The position numbers and the translations under genes are program-made. From assembly GCA_007134875.1 (NCBI GenBank), contig SLJY01000199.1, positions 1-32,677 of the forward strand: DNA of 32,677 bases, written 5' to 3'. Every line of letters begins with the position of its first letter. The first letter of the stretch is position 1. Positions 1 to 9,029 of this stretch are shown one piece after another. Under the pieces are notes generated by a model, which made no database searches, was not told the DNA's origin, and saw only the letters and a list, made by a program, of their open reading frames with translations. The DNA is from Desulfobacterales bacterium (GTDB taxonomy: Bacteria; Desulfobacterota; Desulfobacteria; Desulfobacterales; Desulfosalsimonadaceae).

Positions 1-87
1 ACCACGGGACCCGCGGCTACGCCCGCACCGGCGATACCGGCTCGCGCATCCGCTGCGGGGCTTAAGGCTATGCTGCGGGACCTCTAA
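1..87 (+). CDS. C-terminal fragment of an unknown protein (cut by window edge)
   Basis: Frame 1 is open from the first base to a TAA at 85-87 and encodes about 28 residues rich in Ala and Pro, ending in Gly-Leu-Lys-Ala-Met-Leu-Arg-Asp-Leu. The GC-rich third positions fit a coding tail, and a short ORF with a Shine-Dalgarno sequence follows 30 bp downstream on the same strand. Too little is present to assign a family, and an accidental open stretch of this length cannot be excluded. Confidence 0.35.
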   Translation, partial: TTGPAATPAPAIPARASAAGLKAMLRDL

Positions 88-117
88 AACAGGGCCGAAA
101 CCATAAGGGAAACCCGC

Positions 118-222
118 ATGATTATCCTCAGCACATCGTATATCGCCTACAACCTGTACCGGCACCAGCAAAGCGTCTCGGTAGATCAGACGGGCGGGAC
201 GGCCGGGCAAATCGAAGAATGA
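118..222 (+). CDS. Possible 34-aa small protein, unknown
   Basis: A 34-residue ORF starts at an ATG preceded by AAGGG about 8 nt upstream. The N-terminal half is hydrophobic and aromatic (Ile-Ile-Leu, Tyr-Ile-Ala-Tyr) and the C-terminal half polar, ending Gln-Ile-Glu-Glu. It sits between the tail of an upstream gene and another short ORF on the same strand, so the three may be one transcript. I do not recognise it. It could be an intact small protein or the remnant of a longer one. Confidence 0.3.
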   Translation: MIILSTSYIAYNLYRHQQSVSVDQTGGTAGQIEE

Positions 223-241
223 ATACAAAGGAGTTACAACC

Positions 242-346
242 GTGCATGTTTTCGTAGACAATCTATCCAAGGTAACCATGTCCAACAACAACATCCGGGT
301 TGAGCTTAGCCAGAACGGTCCGGACAATACGACCATTAGTGACTGA
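242..346 (+). CDS. Possible 34-aa small protein or 5' remnant of a longer gene
   Basis: A GTG-started ORF of 34 residues is preceded by AAAGGAG at an 8-9 nt spacing, the best ribosome binding site on this side of the window. The product begins with a beta-strand-like Val-His-Val-Phe-Val-Asp segment and contains Asn-Asn-Asn and Gln-Asn-Gly-Pro-Asp-Asn-Thr-Thr. It stops abruptly in Ile-Ser-Asp, and a palindromic repeat begins 45 bp further on. The good translation start with an unnaturally short product suggests the 5' end of a gene whose remainder was lost. This is inference; no family was recognised. Confidence 0.35.
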   Translation: MHVFVDNLSKVTMSNNNIRVELSQNGPDNTTISD

Positions 347-390
347 ATGAAAACCTTCTTTTTCGCTAATTATTGAGTCCGGCTCAAATT

Positions 391-538
391 TGACGGCTTC
401 GTAAAAGTCCAATATCTGCGTTACGCGCGATTTCTCAGAATTTGCGGCTTACGCCTTGTAAACATACACGTACGCCAAGTACACTGCATTCTTCGAAATT
501 ACGCAAGCCTTGATCTTGAACTTTTTACAAAGCCGTCA
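391..538. repeat. 148-bp palindromic dispersed repeat, copy A
   Basis: The element begins TGACGGCTTCGTAAAAGTCC and ends with CTTTTTACAAAGCCGTCA, which is nearly its reverse complement, so the ends form imperfect terminal inverted repeats and the whole could fold into a long hairpin. A second copy of the same length lies at 17498-17645, with about a dozen mismatches counted by eye, and both are followed by GATCGC. No transposase is encoded, so this is MITE-like or REP-like. The rest of 347-683 shows no gene that I can support. Confidence 0.85.
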
Positions 539-683
539 GATCGCGGCTTTTTACGAGTGCATCAAGGAATGGAAAGCAAAAACATTGCGAAAGACAAAGA
601 TCAGGCCCTTTGATTTTGACGGCTCAAATCAGTCGCCGTGAATTGCTGTTTGGATATGATCAGCTTCTGTTTGCAGGAATCGC

Positions 684-1844
684 TTAGTATCCGATCATCC
701 CCAGGAAAACGCCTGCAACCACGGAAGTGCTGATGGCGCCGGCCATGTTGGGACCAAGGGCATGCATGATCAGGTAATTGTTGGGATTGGCCCGCAACCC
801 CTCCGAGTGGGCGACACGGGCCGCCATGGGTACGGCCGAAACGCCCGCTGCACCGATTATGGGGTTGATCTTGTCTTTTATGAAAAGATTCAGAATTTTT
901 GCCGTTATTACGCCTCCCGCAGTGCCGATTACAAAAGCGAATATCGCCAGTAGAATCATCAGAAGCGTTCTTGGGTCAAAAAACACCTGGGCCGGCATGA
1001 GTGCACCGACGCACAGTCCGAGCAGCACGAGCAAAATATCGTTCATCGTGCTCCCGGCAATGGCAAGGCGCTCTGTCACCCCGCTTACCCTAAGCAGGTT
1101 CCCGAACATGAGCATGCCGATAAGCGGTGCGCTGCCGGGGACGAGAAGCGTTGAAACCAGAAACACCAGGATCGGAAAAAGAATCAGTTCACCCTTTGAC
1201 ACCTCACGCACTTCCTGGTTCATCTCCATTGCACGCTCTTTTTGCGTGGTCAGGCTCCGGATAACGGGCGGCTGAATCAACGGCACCAGGGCCATGTAAG
1301 CATATGCAATCATGGTGATGGGTCCAAGGAGGTGCGGTGCCAGCGCAACCGTAACAAAAACGGTCGGGGGGCCGTCGGACCCGCCGATCATCGCAGCGCA
1401 GGCAGCCTCCTCAAGCGTGAAAAATCCGCTGTAATAAGCAGCCAGAAAAATGATGAAAACGCCGATCTGGGCGGCTGCACCGAAAACGAGCGATATTGGG
1501 CGGGCAATTGTGGGCTGGAAGTCCATCATCGTACCGACGCCGAGAAAAATCAGCAACGGAATCACCTTTGTATACAGGCCGTAATAGTATATGAGATTCA
1601 GTAAACCAATCTCTCCGGATGCAACTTCCGAAAGGCCCCCGAGGGCCGGCAGCCCCTCCGGGGTATGCATCATCAGCCCGCTCAACGGCAGGTTTACCAT
1701 TATGGCGCCAAACCCGATCGGAACGAGAAGCAAAGGCTCCTTTTTCTTTGCAATGCCGCCCCATATCAGCAATGCCCCGATCAGGAGCATACCGAGGTTG
1801 CCTAACGTGAGGTTGCCGAATCCGGTTTCAATAAGCCCAAACAT
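684..1844 (-). CDS. oadB: Sodium-translocating decarboxylase beta subunit (OadB/MmdB/GcdB family)
   Basis: This 386-residue integral membrane protein matches the Na+-pumping carboxylate decarboxylase beta subunits, which use decarboxylation of a carboxybiotin to export Na+. It has about ten hydrophobic segments, the GGSDGPP loop near residue 154 carrying the Asp that corresponds to the Na+-binding Asp of the family, and the conserved C-terminal stretch with NPIIGAAGVSAVPMAARVAH and ALGPNMAGAI. The ATG at 1844 is preferred over an in-frame TTG at 1883 because AAAGGGA lies 8-9 nt upstream. It follows a gamma-like subunit 210 bp upstream on the same strand. No alpha (carboxyltransferase) subunit or biotin carrier is in the window, so the substrate (oxaloacetate, methylmalonyl-CoA or glutaconyl-CoA) cannot be told; the symbol names the family only. 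Confidence 0.9.
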   Translation of the reverse strand: MFGLIETGFGNLTLGNLGMLLIGALLIWGGIAKKKEPLLLVPIGFGAIMVNLPLSGLMMHTPEGLPALGGLSEVASGEIGLLNLIYYYGLYTKVIPLLIFLGVGTMMDFQPTIARPISLVFGAAAQIGVFIIFLAAYYSGFFTLEEAACAAMIGGSDGPPTVFVTVALAPHLLGPITMIAYAYMALVPLIQPPVIRSLTTQKERAMEMNQEVREVSKGELILFPILVFLVSTLLVPGSAPLIGMLMFGNLLRVSGVTERLAIAGSTMNDILLVLLGLCVGALMPAQVFFDPRTLLMILLAIFAFVIGTAGGVITAKILNLFIKDKINPIIGAAGVSAVPMAARVAHSEGLRANPNNYLIMHALGPNMAGAISTSVVAGVFLGMIGY

Positions 1845-2053
1845 ATACAGTTCCCTTTCTTCAGTTGCTTTCAGCTTCTTCAATCAAAACGGGATTATAT
1901 CCAAGCCAACACAGCACGGACTCCGGTAAAATTCCTTTCATCGGCGTGCGCAGGCGTGCGCAGTTTCCTGGTAAAAACCGTTTTCATCGGTTATCCCGTT
2001 ACATCTCTAACGGCTCTGGGTGAAACGGTACAGGAAGTTGGGTTTTCACGCGG

Positions 2054-2533
2054 TTATTCTTCCGGCTCGCGTCTGAAGGTATATAATTGATTTTCAACCT
2101 GAATTAGATAGTTTTCCCTTCTGAGCCGGCAAATGGTCAGATGCGGATGGGGAAGGCCGCTTTCCCTGGCCTCTTTGTAAAGATCCATAAGTCGGAAGGA
2201 ATCCCCCATTTTTTCGAACATCGGCATCCAGGCATCGACGATCTCGCGGTTATTTTCCGGATAGGTATGACCGCAAGTCGGGAATTGAAAACCCGGTGAG
2301 CTCTCTGAGCGTTCTCCGCCCACGTCGCCCGATGGTTTGTCCCCGTCACCGTCTTTTTTTCTCCTGGCCCAGTTTCCCGGCAGCATACGCTCCGGCTTTT
2401 CCCAGAGCCACAAAACGTTGCTCAGTTGAGAAATGATAACGGCAACAAGGATTAAAACCAGAAAAACAACAAATGTTCCGGTTAACGCCATTACAAGGCT
2501 GCCGACATAATCAATTGACGATGTTTCATTCAC
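2054..2533 (-). CDS. OadG-like small membrane subunit with C-terminal extension
   Basis: A 159-residue protein with one N-terminal membrane helix (about residues 12-35), followed by a basic segment (Arg-Arg-Lys-Lys) and a soluble C-terminal half. The helix, with Met-Ala-Leu-Thr-Gly-Thr-Phe-Val-Val-Phe, resembles the decarboxylase gamma subunit, which anchors the alpha subunit to the beta subunit. The start ATG at 2533 has AAGGAGGG about 10 nt upstream. Typical gamma subunits are shorter; here about 100 extra residues include Cys-Gly-His-Thr and a helical segment ending in Tyr-Thr-Phe-Arg-Arg. The assignment rests on one helix plus the position before the beta subunit gene, so it is moderate. 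The intervening 210 bp hold a 10-bp tandem duplication near 1940 and a weak hairpin, but no gene. Confidence 0.6.
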   Translation of the reverse strand: MNETSSIDYVGSLVMALTGTFVVFLVLILVAVIISQLSNVLWLWEKPERMLPGNWARRKKDGDGDKPSGDVGGERSESSPGFQFPTCGHTYPENNREIVDAWMPMFEKMGDSFRLMDLYKEARESGLPHPHLTICRLRRENYLIQVENQLYTFRREPEE

Positions 2534-2557
2534 GCAAAACCCTCCTTAACATTCTCT

Positions 2558-2989
2558 TCAGCATCCGAAGCAGACGTCGGGTTCTCTATCTGCAGGTATT
2601 CGCATCAATCCAGAAAGGCCATTGCCTGCGATACTTCTGATTAGTTTTATTTTTGCTTTTCGTATTGTACCATTCCTTTCATATAAAAAGCAAAAAAAAA
2701 GCTGCTTTTTTTCTTGGAAGGCAGCCTTGATGGACTTGAAATGTTCTTCCATGTCGGTGGTAAAGACCAGGTCGAACATTTTCTGCGACAGTCTGTGAAG
2801 AAGATTGCTGTTTTTCGCTTTACCGGTCCACGGTGGAATGGTGGCGGCGATATTCGGATCGGTTGAAATCGTTTCCGCGTCGAGGTCGGAATCGGCAAGA
2901 GGGTCTGGATGGGGGGGTGAATCCGGGGTTGTATTTTTCGCAGCCGGAATCGATTGGTCGCCGTTGTCGATGCTGTTGCGCCGAAGCAC
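2558..2989 (-). CDS. Hypothetical protein, 143 aa
   Basis: An ORF on the same strand and 24 bp upstream of the gamma-like gene. The first 50 residues are polar and Asp/Pro-rich (low complexity); residues 55-143 look folded, with a helix containing Lys-Met-Phe-Asp-Leu-Val-Phe and a strand-like Leu-Phe-Phe-Cys-Phe-Leu-Tyr. It ends in Cys-Phe-Gly-Cys. The only in-frame start is GTG at 2989 without a convincing Shine-Dalgarno, so the N-terminus is uncertain. No family recognised. Position suggests cotranscription with the decarboxylase subunits. Confidence 0.45.
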   Translation of the reverse strand: MLRRNSIDNGDQSIPAAKNTTPDSPPHPDPLADSDLDAETISTDPNIAATIPPWTGKAKNSNLLHRLSQKMFDLVFTTDMEEHFKSIKAAFQEKKQLFFCFLYERNGTIRKAKIKLIRSIAGNGLSGLMRIPADREPDVCFGC

Positions 2990-3104
2990 GTGGTTGAGCG
3001 TTTTTAACCTTCCGGAATACTATAAAAGCTGCTCTGCATTTTTCCGGAACTGCTGATTTGTAATCTCCCGCTCCAATAAAGCGTTTCAGAACGGCAACCC
3101 TGCA

Positions 3105-5840
3105 TCACCCGGATTCATCGATCACCTCCCGGATCCGTTCGGCCAGCTCGCGGAAGGAAAACGGCTTCTGGATGAAGGCCACCCCGTCGTCTAAAACGCC
3201 CTGACGGGCAATGACGTCCGCTGTGTAGCCGGACATGTAGAGGGTTTTGAGCGACGGATAGCGCTCCTGGAGGCGCTCGGCCAGCTCGCGGCCGCTCATT
3301 TCCGGCATGACCACGTCGGTGATCAGCAGATCTACGGGGTTTTCCCGCGCTCGTTCCATGGCCTCCCCCGGCGTGCTGGCCGAAAGCACGCTGTATCCCA
3401 GCTTTCCGATCATGGTTTCAGCCAGCTTTAAAATAGACATCTCATCCTCTACAACCAGTATGTTTTCGCTTCCGCCCCGGGTCCTGCCGAAAGACGGCGC
3501 CGGCTCCTGCGCTTTTTCACCTTCGTGGCGCGGCAGGTAGATCCGGAATGTGGTCCCCCTTCCCGGTTCGCTGTAGACGTTGACGAATCCCTTGTTCTGC
3601 CGGGCAATGCCGTATACGGTGGAAAGCCCCAGGCCGGTCCCCTTTCCGGTCGGCTTCGTGCTATAAAACGGCTCGAAGATGTTTTCCAGGGTGCCGGCAT
3701 CCATCCCTTCACCGGTGTCGCTGATGGCCAGCATGACGTATTTTCCGGGCCGGAATTCCTTGTACGCGGATAGGTCATCGGGATCGATATGGATATTTTC
3801 CGTCTCGATGGTCAGCTTGCCGACGCCGTCGATGGCATCCCTGGCATTGACGCACAGGTTGGCCACGATCTGGTCGATCTGGGCCGGGTCCATTTTCACC
3901 GGCCAGAGCCCCGGGCCCGGCTGCCAGAATAGCTCGATATCCTCGCCGATGAGCCGCCGGATCATTTTGAGCATGTTTTCCATGGTGTCGTTCAGGTCGA
4001 GCATCCGGGGGCTGATGGTTTGTTTGCGGGCAAAGGCAAGCAGTTGCCGGATGATGGCTGCGGACCGGTGCGATGCATTTAAAATCTCTTCGAGGTCCTG
4101 GTGGAGATCGGGTGCGGAGGCTTTGCCCATGGCTATTTCCGCGTAGCCCTGGATAACGCTCAGCATGTTGTTGAAATCGTGGGCCACGCCGCCCGCCAGC
4201 CTGCCGACGGACTCCATTTTCTGGGCATGGATGAGCTGGGTGCGGAGTTGTTCGCGCTCCTTTTCGGACTGTTTCTGTGTGGTTTCATCGTAGATCATGG
4301 ACAGCATGACCCTGCGGCCGGCAAACTCCACCGCCTCGGCGGACCACAGGGCCAGTATCGGCTGGCCGGATTTGGTTCGGAATTCGACGGGTTCGTTTTG
4401 AAAACGACCGTATTTTTTCAGCTTTGCCACGATGCGGCCGCGCTCGGACGGATCGGCCCATATACCCGCTCCCCCCACCTCCCTGGATGTCCGGCCCACC
4501 ATTTCATCCCGGGTGTAGCCCAGCATGTCGAGCCAGCGGTCGTTGACATCGATTATGTACCCGGTGTCGATGTGGGAAATGACCTGGGGGGCGGGGTTGG
4601 ACCGGAATATCCGCGAAAAGCGTTTTTCGCTTTCCCGAAGCGCGTCTTCGGCCTGCTTGCGGTCGGTGACGTCCTGACCGACGCAAAGGACACGGATTTC
4701 ACCGGTTTGGGTCGTAACCACCCGGTTGGTCCAGGATATCCAGACACGGCGGCCGGTTTTGGTCATGTTCTCGTTGATGTTGCTTGTGTATTGCTCCGGG
4801 TAGCGGACGATGTTCCGGATCATTTCGGCCATGTCCCGGCCCTCGCTGTCATAGGGTGGGACAATGGTCCCTACCACGTTTTGCCCTTTGATTTCATGTG
4901 TTTGAAAACCGAAAAATATTTCTGCGAAGAAGTTGAGATACAAGACGTTTCCCTTTTCATCCATCCGGAGGATCACGCTGTTGGAGTTTTCCACCAGCTC
5001 CCGGTATCTTTCCTCGCTTTCCTCCAAGGCCTGTATCGCCTCCCGGCGTTCGGTGACATCCTCGACGGTTTCTATGGCGCCGATGATTTCTTCGCTGGCG
5101 TTGCGGATGGCGGCGGCTGTATAATGAAGCCACTTGCCCCTTTCGCCGAGGATAGAAAAGAAATCCGTGGCCTCCACGGCGCCGCGGCTCAGTTTCGAAG
5201 GGCTGTATTTACCGGCGTACCAGGATTCGATTCCGTTCATGTCCCCCTCTACCAGAAGATCGGCCAGGCACGGCCGCGGATGGCCGTAGAAAGCGCGCCA
5301 ATGATTCGCCGTTCCGATCACTTCTTCCGCCGGGATGCCGCTCAAAAGCTCCAATGCCCGGTTCCAGTGAAGGACCTTGTGGTCTTTTCCGATGACAAAC
5401 TGGGCAACCGGCGATCCCTGGATGACATGATGCATGGAGATCTCTTTTTCGAGAAGTGCGTCCAGGGCTTTCTTGTGGGCGTCGATGTCCATGGTGAAGC
5501 CCTGGTAACAGGATACTCTTCCGTTTTCGTCTTTAATGGCCCTGGCGTTGGAGGATACCCAGAAGGCCGACCCGTCGCGGCGCATCAGCCGGTACTGGCA
5601 GTTGACAACCTCCCCGAAGGCGTCCAGGGGGGCGGTAAACAGGATCCGTTCATCCGGGTCGGCGTAGAGCTGCGACGGGATGTCGGTTACGGTTTCGATG
5701 AGCTCAGCGGGGGATTCGTATCCGCACATCCGGGCCATTTCGCTGTTGACATACACGAAGCGGCCTTCCGGCGTGGACATGAAGATGCCGATGGGGGCGC
5801 TTTCCAGGGTCTCTATGGAGGAAAACCGGGTTTGTATCAT
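3105..5840 (-). CDS. PAS-domain hybrid histidine kinase with C-terminal receiver
   Basis: A 911-residue cytoplasmic sensor kinase with no membrane segment. Four PAS domains occupy about residues 8-130, 135-270, 276-400 and 406-530. The HisKA H-box [11 protein letters not shown] places the phosphorylated His at 554. The ATPase domain shows [10 protein letters not shown] (N box), DTGEGMD (G1) and [13 protein letters not shown] (G2). The receiver domain begins at about 793, with acidic Glu-Asp-Glu, phospho-acceptor Asp842 in ITDVVMP and Lys in IQKPF. The ATG at 5840 has GGAGC 7 nt upstream. The signal is unknown; the first PAS reads like an oxygen/ligand-type PAS but no cofactor residue can be named. 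No separate response regulator adjoins it, so output probably goes to an unlinked partner by phosphorelay. Confidence 0.93.
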   Translation of the reverse strand: MIQTRFSSIETLESAPIGIFMSTPEGRFVYVNSEMARMCGYESPAELIETVTDIPSQLYADPDERILFTAPLDAFGEVVNCQYRLMRRDGSAFWVSSNARAIKDENGRVSCYQGFTMDIDAHKKALDALLEKEISMHHVIQGSPVAQFVIGKDHKVLHWNRALELLSGIPAEEVIGTANHWRAFYGHPRPCLADLLVEGDMNGIESWYAGKYSPSKLSRGAVEATDFFSILGERGKWLHYTAAAIRNASEEIIGAIETVEDVTERREAIQALEESEERYRELVENSNSVILRMDEKGNVLYLNFFAEIFFGFQTHEIKGQNVVGTIVPPYDSEGRDMAEMIRNIVRYPEQYTSNINENMTKTGRRVWISWTNRVVTTQTGEIRVLCVGQDVTDRKQAEDALRESEKRFSRIFRSNPAPQVISHIDTGYIIDVNDRWLDMLGYTRDEMVGRTSREVGGAGIWADPSERGRIVAKLKKYGRFQNEPVEFRTKSGQPILALWSAEAVEFAGRRVMLSMIYDETTQKQSEKEREQLRTQLIHAQKMESVGRLAGGVAHDFNNMLSVIQGYAEIAMGKASAPDLHQDLEEILNASHRSAAIIRQLLAFARKQTISPRMLDLNDTMENMLKMIRRLIGEDIELFWQPGPGLWPVKMDPAQIDQIVANLCVNARDAIDGVGKLTIETENIHIDPDDLSAYKEFRPGKYVMLAISDTGEGMDAGTLENIFEPFYSTKPTGKGTGLGLSTVYGIARQNKGFVNVYSEPGRGTTFRIYLPRHEGEKAQEPAPSFGRTRGGSENILVVEDEMSILKLAETMIGKLGYSVLSASTPGEAMERARENPVDLLITDVVMPEMSGRELAERLQERYPSLKTLYMSGYTADVIARQGVLDDGVAFIQKPFSFRELAERIREVIDESG

Positions 5841-5968
5841 ATACTGCTCCGCTGTATTGCAGATGATAAAACCGTCCGGCGCTGAAAGGAACGACGCAGG
5901 GGCTGCCGGTATTGGGTCCGGTAATAGGTGATGATTCGGATGCCGGCGGTTTATGGGAAATTTTTTGA

Positions 5969-5997
5969 ATTATAGGCAAAAAAGGTCCCGGGCGCAA
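5969..5997 (-). promoter_or_regulatory. Sigma70-like promoter of the hybrid kinase
   Basis: On the minus strand TTGCGC (5992-5997) and TATAAT (5969-5974) are separated by exactly 17 bp. The predicted start lies near 5962, giving a leader of about 120 nt before the kinase ATG at 5840. It stands in the 359-bp divergent region between the kinase and the PilZ gene; for the plus direction I see no comparably good promoter. Confidence 0.65.
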
Positions 5998-6199
5998 TCA
6001 AAAACACGCAGCGCGGCGGGGCACTGCGGGCAGGAAGGCTTCGGGCGGAAAAAGAAATTGATTTCAGATGCTGTTTGTGGTTAAACTAAATAGTTAATGC
6101 ACCCGGAAAAAGTCTCGATATGAAGCAGATACCCTGTAACCCTTTCTGGTATGCGCGGCCAGTGTCATAGCATGCCGGTTTGAACGACTTCGATAACTT

Positions 6200-6874
6200 A
6201 TGGATGCAACCAGCTACCTGGAAAACCTGCCGGACGAAATCATGGTGGCGGTCAACTTCAGCACCGCCTCCGGGGAGATCGTCAAGCAAAACGGCATGGC
6301 CATCAATACCGACCCACCGTCGCTGGAGATCCGGTTCGGGCCGGATTTTCGTATCGATGCCGGAAAACTCGACTATTCGGCCGACTGCCTGGTCTTTATC
6401 GAAACCGGCGAGATCGTCACCCTCATCTGCACCGTGGAAGAAGCGCCGGAACCCAACGCGCTTTTGCTTACCGTGCGCGACCTGGTCCAGCACGTGGAAA
6501 AGCGGGAGTATTTCCGGAGCCCGGCCGACCGGCTTGCCGTCACCTGGTACCGGAAAAACGAGCGGAAGAAAAACCGTCAAAAACACGGCGCAAAAGGGAT
6601 CAATATCAGCAGCGGCGGCATGCTGGTGATGACCGAGGAAACGGTGGACCGCCGGGAGCGCCTGGTTTTCGAGGTGGCCCTGCCCGAGCCGGTCAAAAAG
6701 ACCATTACCTGCGATGCAACCGTCCTGCGCGTGGAAAACGATCCCCTGGGCCGGGTGCTTGTGGCCGTTCGGTTCGAAAACGCCCCTGAAGTCTGCGACG
6801 ATATCATGGGCTACTGTTTTGCCGAGCAGCGCCGCCTTCTCCGGGAGAAGGTGGTGACGAAAGACCTGCTATAA
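6200..6874 (+). CDS. PilZ-domain protein (predicted c-di-GMP receptor)
   Basis: A 224-residue soluble protein with a YcgR-like N-terminal beta domain (about 1-95) and a PilZ domain (about 98-215). The two c-di-GMP binding signatures are visible: KREYFRSP at 101-108, matching the basic RxxxR switch, and NISSGG at 135-140, matching (D/N)xSxxG. It is therefore likely to bind c-di-GMP and act on an unlinked target such as motility or envelope functions. The ATG at 6200 is directly preceded by an in-frame TAA and has no clear Shine-Dalgarno. Its last 71 bp overlap the convergent acyltransferase gene. A diguanylate cyclase lies 2.3 kb away at 9146-10696. Confidence 0.88.
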   Translation: MDATSYLENLPDEIMVAVNFSTASGEIVKQNGMAINTDPPSLEIRFGPDFRIDAGKLDYSADCLVFIETGEIVTLICTVEEAPEPNALLLTVRDLVQHVEKREYFRSPADRLAVTWYRKNERKKNRQKHGAKGINISSGGMLVMTEETVDRRERLVFEVALPEPVKKTITCDATVLRVENDPLGRVLVAVRFENAPEVCDDIMGYCFAEQRRLLREKVVTKDLL

Positions 6875-9023
6875 AACCTTCCACCGCATGAAAAACCCTT
6901 TTCGAGCCCTCTCCATTGACGATTCCGTGGCGCGGCGTATTGACCAGTACGTATTGCTTGTCTTCCGATGATATACCCTTGAATATGCGCATGGAGCCGG
7001 CGGGGTGGACCACCGGGTCGCGGTCGCTCTGGATGATCAGCGCCGGAATGGTTATGGCGGAAAGCTTCGTCTCGAGCTGGCCCATGAGCTTACCCATTTC
7101 CGCAACCCCTGAAATGGGGTTTCGCGTATAGTTGATGTGGGGGTTTTCCGGGTTGTTTTCCACGAAGCGCTTGGATGCCAACGGTACATGGAGCTTACCC
7201 GCCAGGTTGTTCCAGAAATGGACCGCCCCCACGAAGCGCGATGAAAAATCCTGGAGTTTGAGCGGCGCGGAGATGGCGAACACCCCCCTGATATTGTCCG
7301 TGCGCGTGCACAGGTCTAAAACCAACCCCGCCCCGAAGGAAAACCCCCCGGCCACCACGGTCTTGCAGAGATTCGACACGATGGCGTAGCCCTCGGCCAC
7401 GGATTCGGCCCACTCCAGGTGGGCGCGCTGCGCCAGGTCTTCCGGCGCGGTGCCGTGCCCCCGCAGCCGGACCCCGTATACGGGGTATCCGTTTGCCGCG
7501 ATCCGCTCGCCAAGGGCCCGCACCTCCAGGGGGGCGGCCATGTAGCCGTGCACGAGCAGCACCCCGATATCCCGGCGGATTCCCCGGATAAAAAAGGGGG
7601 ATCCCACCGTCTTGGGCTTTGCAGCGGTTTTTTCCGCAAACCGGAAATAGTCCTTTTCGAAATCGATATCTCCCTTTTCCAGGAGATGGCGCCGGATCCG
7701 ATAGCGGATGCGGAGCGACGGCTGCCGGGCGATGGCTTTCAGCATCTCTTGCAGATCGTCCATGGGCTCGATTTCGTTGGCCGCCACCGCGATGGGGTTT
7801 TCGATGCGGATCTGGTGAAAGCCGTGGGCTTTTTCGAAATCATAGATTTTTTTCAGCCGGCCGTCTGTTTCGGACAGCACGCGTTTTTCCACGGCCAGCT
7901 TTATGAAGCTGTCGATGCGCCCGTAGGGATCGTCCGTGAGCAGGCCCACGGGATTGCGGGAGAGGCTCTGGTGGCGGAAGATGCCCAGCTTGTGATAATC
8001 GATCGTTGCAATAGCGAGAAATGCCCGGCGCCGGAGATCCTTTTCACCGATCGTCCGGTGGGGAAAGTGTTTCAAAAGAGTTGCCAGGATGTGATCCGGG
8101 TTGACGGTGGTCATCCGGTAGATGGCGGACATGTAGCGGCCCATGATGCGAAGGGCGGTTTTTCGGAGCATGGGGCGCGAGGCGATGGGGTCGTCGAATC
8201 CGATGGGTTCGTTTGACGCCATGTCCGCCTTAACGGCCCGGGAGTTCATGTATCCGGCCGCCCGGATGGGATCGCCGAAGCGGATGTCCACGTCCACGCC
8301 GGACAGGAGCATGCCGCCTTCCATCATGATCTCTTCGGTCATCCGCCCGGAAACCTCGCCCATGAGCAGTCCGGCCAGCCGGTTGAGGTTGTTCTCCCGG
8401 CCGCGCATGGGGTGGTAGGTGATGTTTACCGGGACGATATGTGTCTGGGTTCGATGAATCGCTTCGGGGTCTTCGATACCGAAGCGGTCCAATATTCGCC
8501 GGGCTTCTTCCGGGTTGTTTTTTTCCATGACGGCCAGTCGGCGGCGGTAGAATTCCGTGCGGAGGCTGAGCGTGGCCGCGCCGGTGCGGGGCGGGTGCAA
8601 CCCGGACGCGGAAAGGATCATGAAGCGCGATTCGTTTTTTCCGCCGGCATCGTAGACTTTCTTGTTTTTCACCATCCGCCCTTCGGGAAATATGATCCAG
8701 GCGGACTCGCCGGTCAGAAGCGAGCGCACGATAAGCCGGTCGCGGTCCGGGTTCTTGTTGGACATCGCGCCCAGGTTTTCAAGTAGTTTGCCGAAGTTCC
8801 CCTTGAACAGGGCGTAGTCCGCAAGGCTCCAGACGGTCAGCCCGGTGATGCGGTTTATGAAATAGGGAAGAAAGATGGTCTCCATGCGGGTGAAGTGGTT
8901 GATGACGAAAATCAGCGACCCCTTCGGAATCTTTTCTTCCCCGTGAATGCGGAAATTCGCCCGCGCCAGCCCCGCCAGCGCACCCACCGCATAACCGGCA
9001 GTATGATAGGCATAATAGTTCAT
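6804..9023 (-). CDS. PlsC-like acyltransferase fused to alpha/beta hydrolase
   Basis: A 739-residue two-enzyme fusion. The N-terminal part (about 20-260) is a glycerolipid acyltransferase: the His box NHFTRMET at 42-49 (HX4E rather than the usual HX4D) and FPEGR at 112-116. A middle region of about 200 residues has no recognised motif. The C-terminal part (about 485-720) is an alpha/beta hydrolase: LLVHGYMAAP forming the oxyanion loop, GFSFG with nucleophile Ser562, a candidate acid in SDRDP near 667-669 and His699. It may both acylate and deacylate lipids, for instance in phospholipid remodelling; that pairing is inference. The start codon abuts a palindromic element whose end supplies an AAGGA about 13 nt upstream. 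The last ~24 codons overlap the PilZ gene antisense. Confidence 0.85.
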   Translation of the reverse strand: MNYYAYHTAGYAVGALAGLARANFRIHGEEKIPKGSLIFVINHFTRMETIFLPYFINRITGLTVWSLADYALFKGNFGKLLENLGAMSNKNPDRDRLIVRSLLTGESAWIIFPEGRMVKNKKVYDAGGKNESRFMILSASGLHPPRTGAATLSLRTEFYRRRLAVMEKNNPEEARRILDRFGIEDPEAIHRTQTHIVPVNITYHPMRGRENNLNRLAGLLMGEVSGRMTEEIMMEGGMLLSGVDVDIRFGDPIRAAGYMNSRAVKADMASNEPIGFDDPIASRPMLRKTALRIMGRYMSAIYRMTTVNPDHILATLLKHFPHRTIGEKDLRRRAFLAIATIDYHKLGIFRHQSLSRNPVGLLTDDPYGRIDSFIKLAVEKRVLSETDGRLKKIYDFEKAHGFHQIRIENPIAVAANEIEPMDDLQEMLKAIARQPSLRIRYRIRRHLLEKGDIDFEKDYFRFAEKTAAKPKTVGSPFFIRGIRRDIGVLLVHGYMAAPLEVRALGERIAANGYPVYGVRLRGHGTAPEDLAQRAHLEWAESVAEGYAIVSNLCKTVVAGGFSFGAGLVLDLCTRTDNIRGVFAISAPLKLQDFSSRFVGAVHFWNNLAGKLHVPLASKRFVENNPENPHINYTRNPISGVAEMGKLMGQLETKLSAITIPALIIQSDRDPVVHPAGSMRIFKGISSEDKQYVLVNTPRHGIVNGEGSKRVFHAVEGFIAGLSSPPSPGEGGAARQNSSP

Positions 9024-9029
9024 ATTTAA

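Noticed and set aside
4101-5885. Plus-strand open frame of 594 codons opposite the histidine kinase
   Set aside because: It is antisense to an unmistakable PAS/HisKA/receiver gene, has no domain and reflects GC-rich codon bias of the kinase strand.
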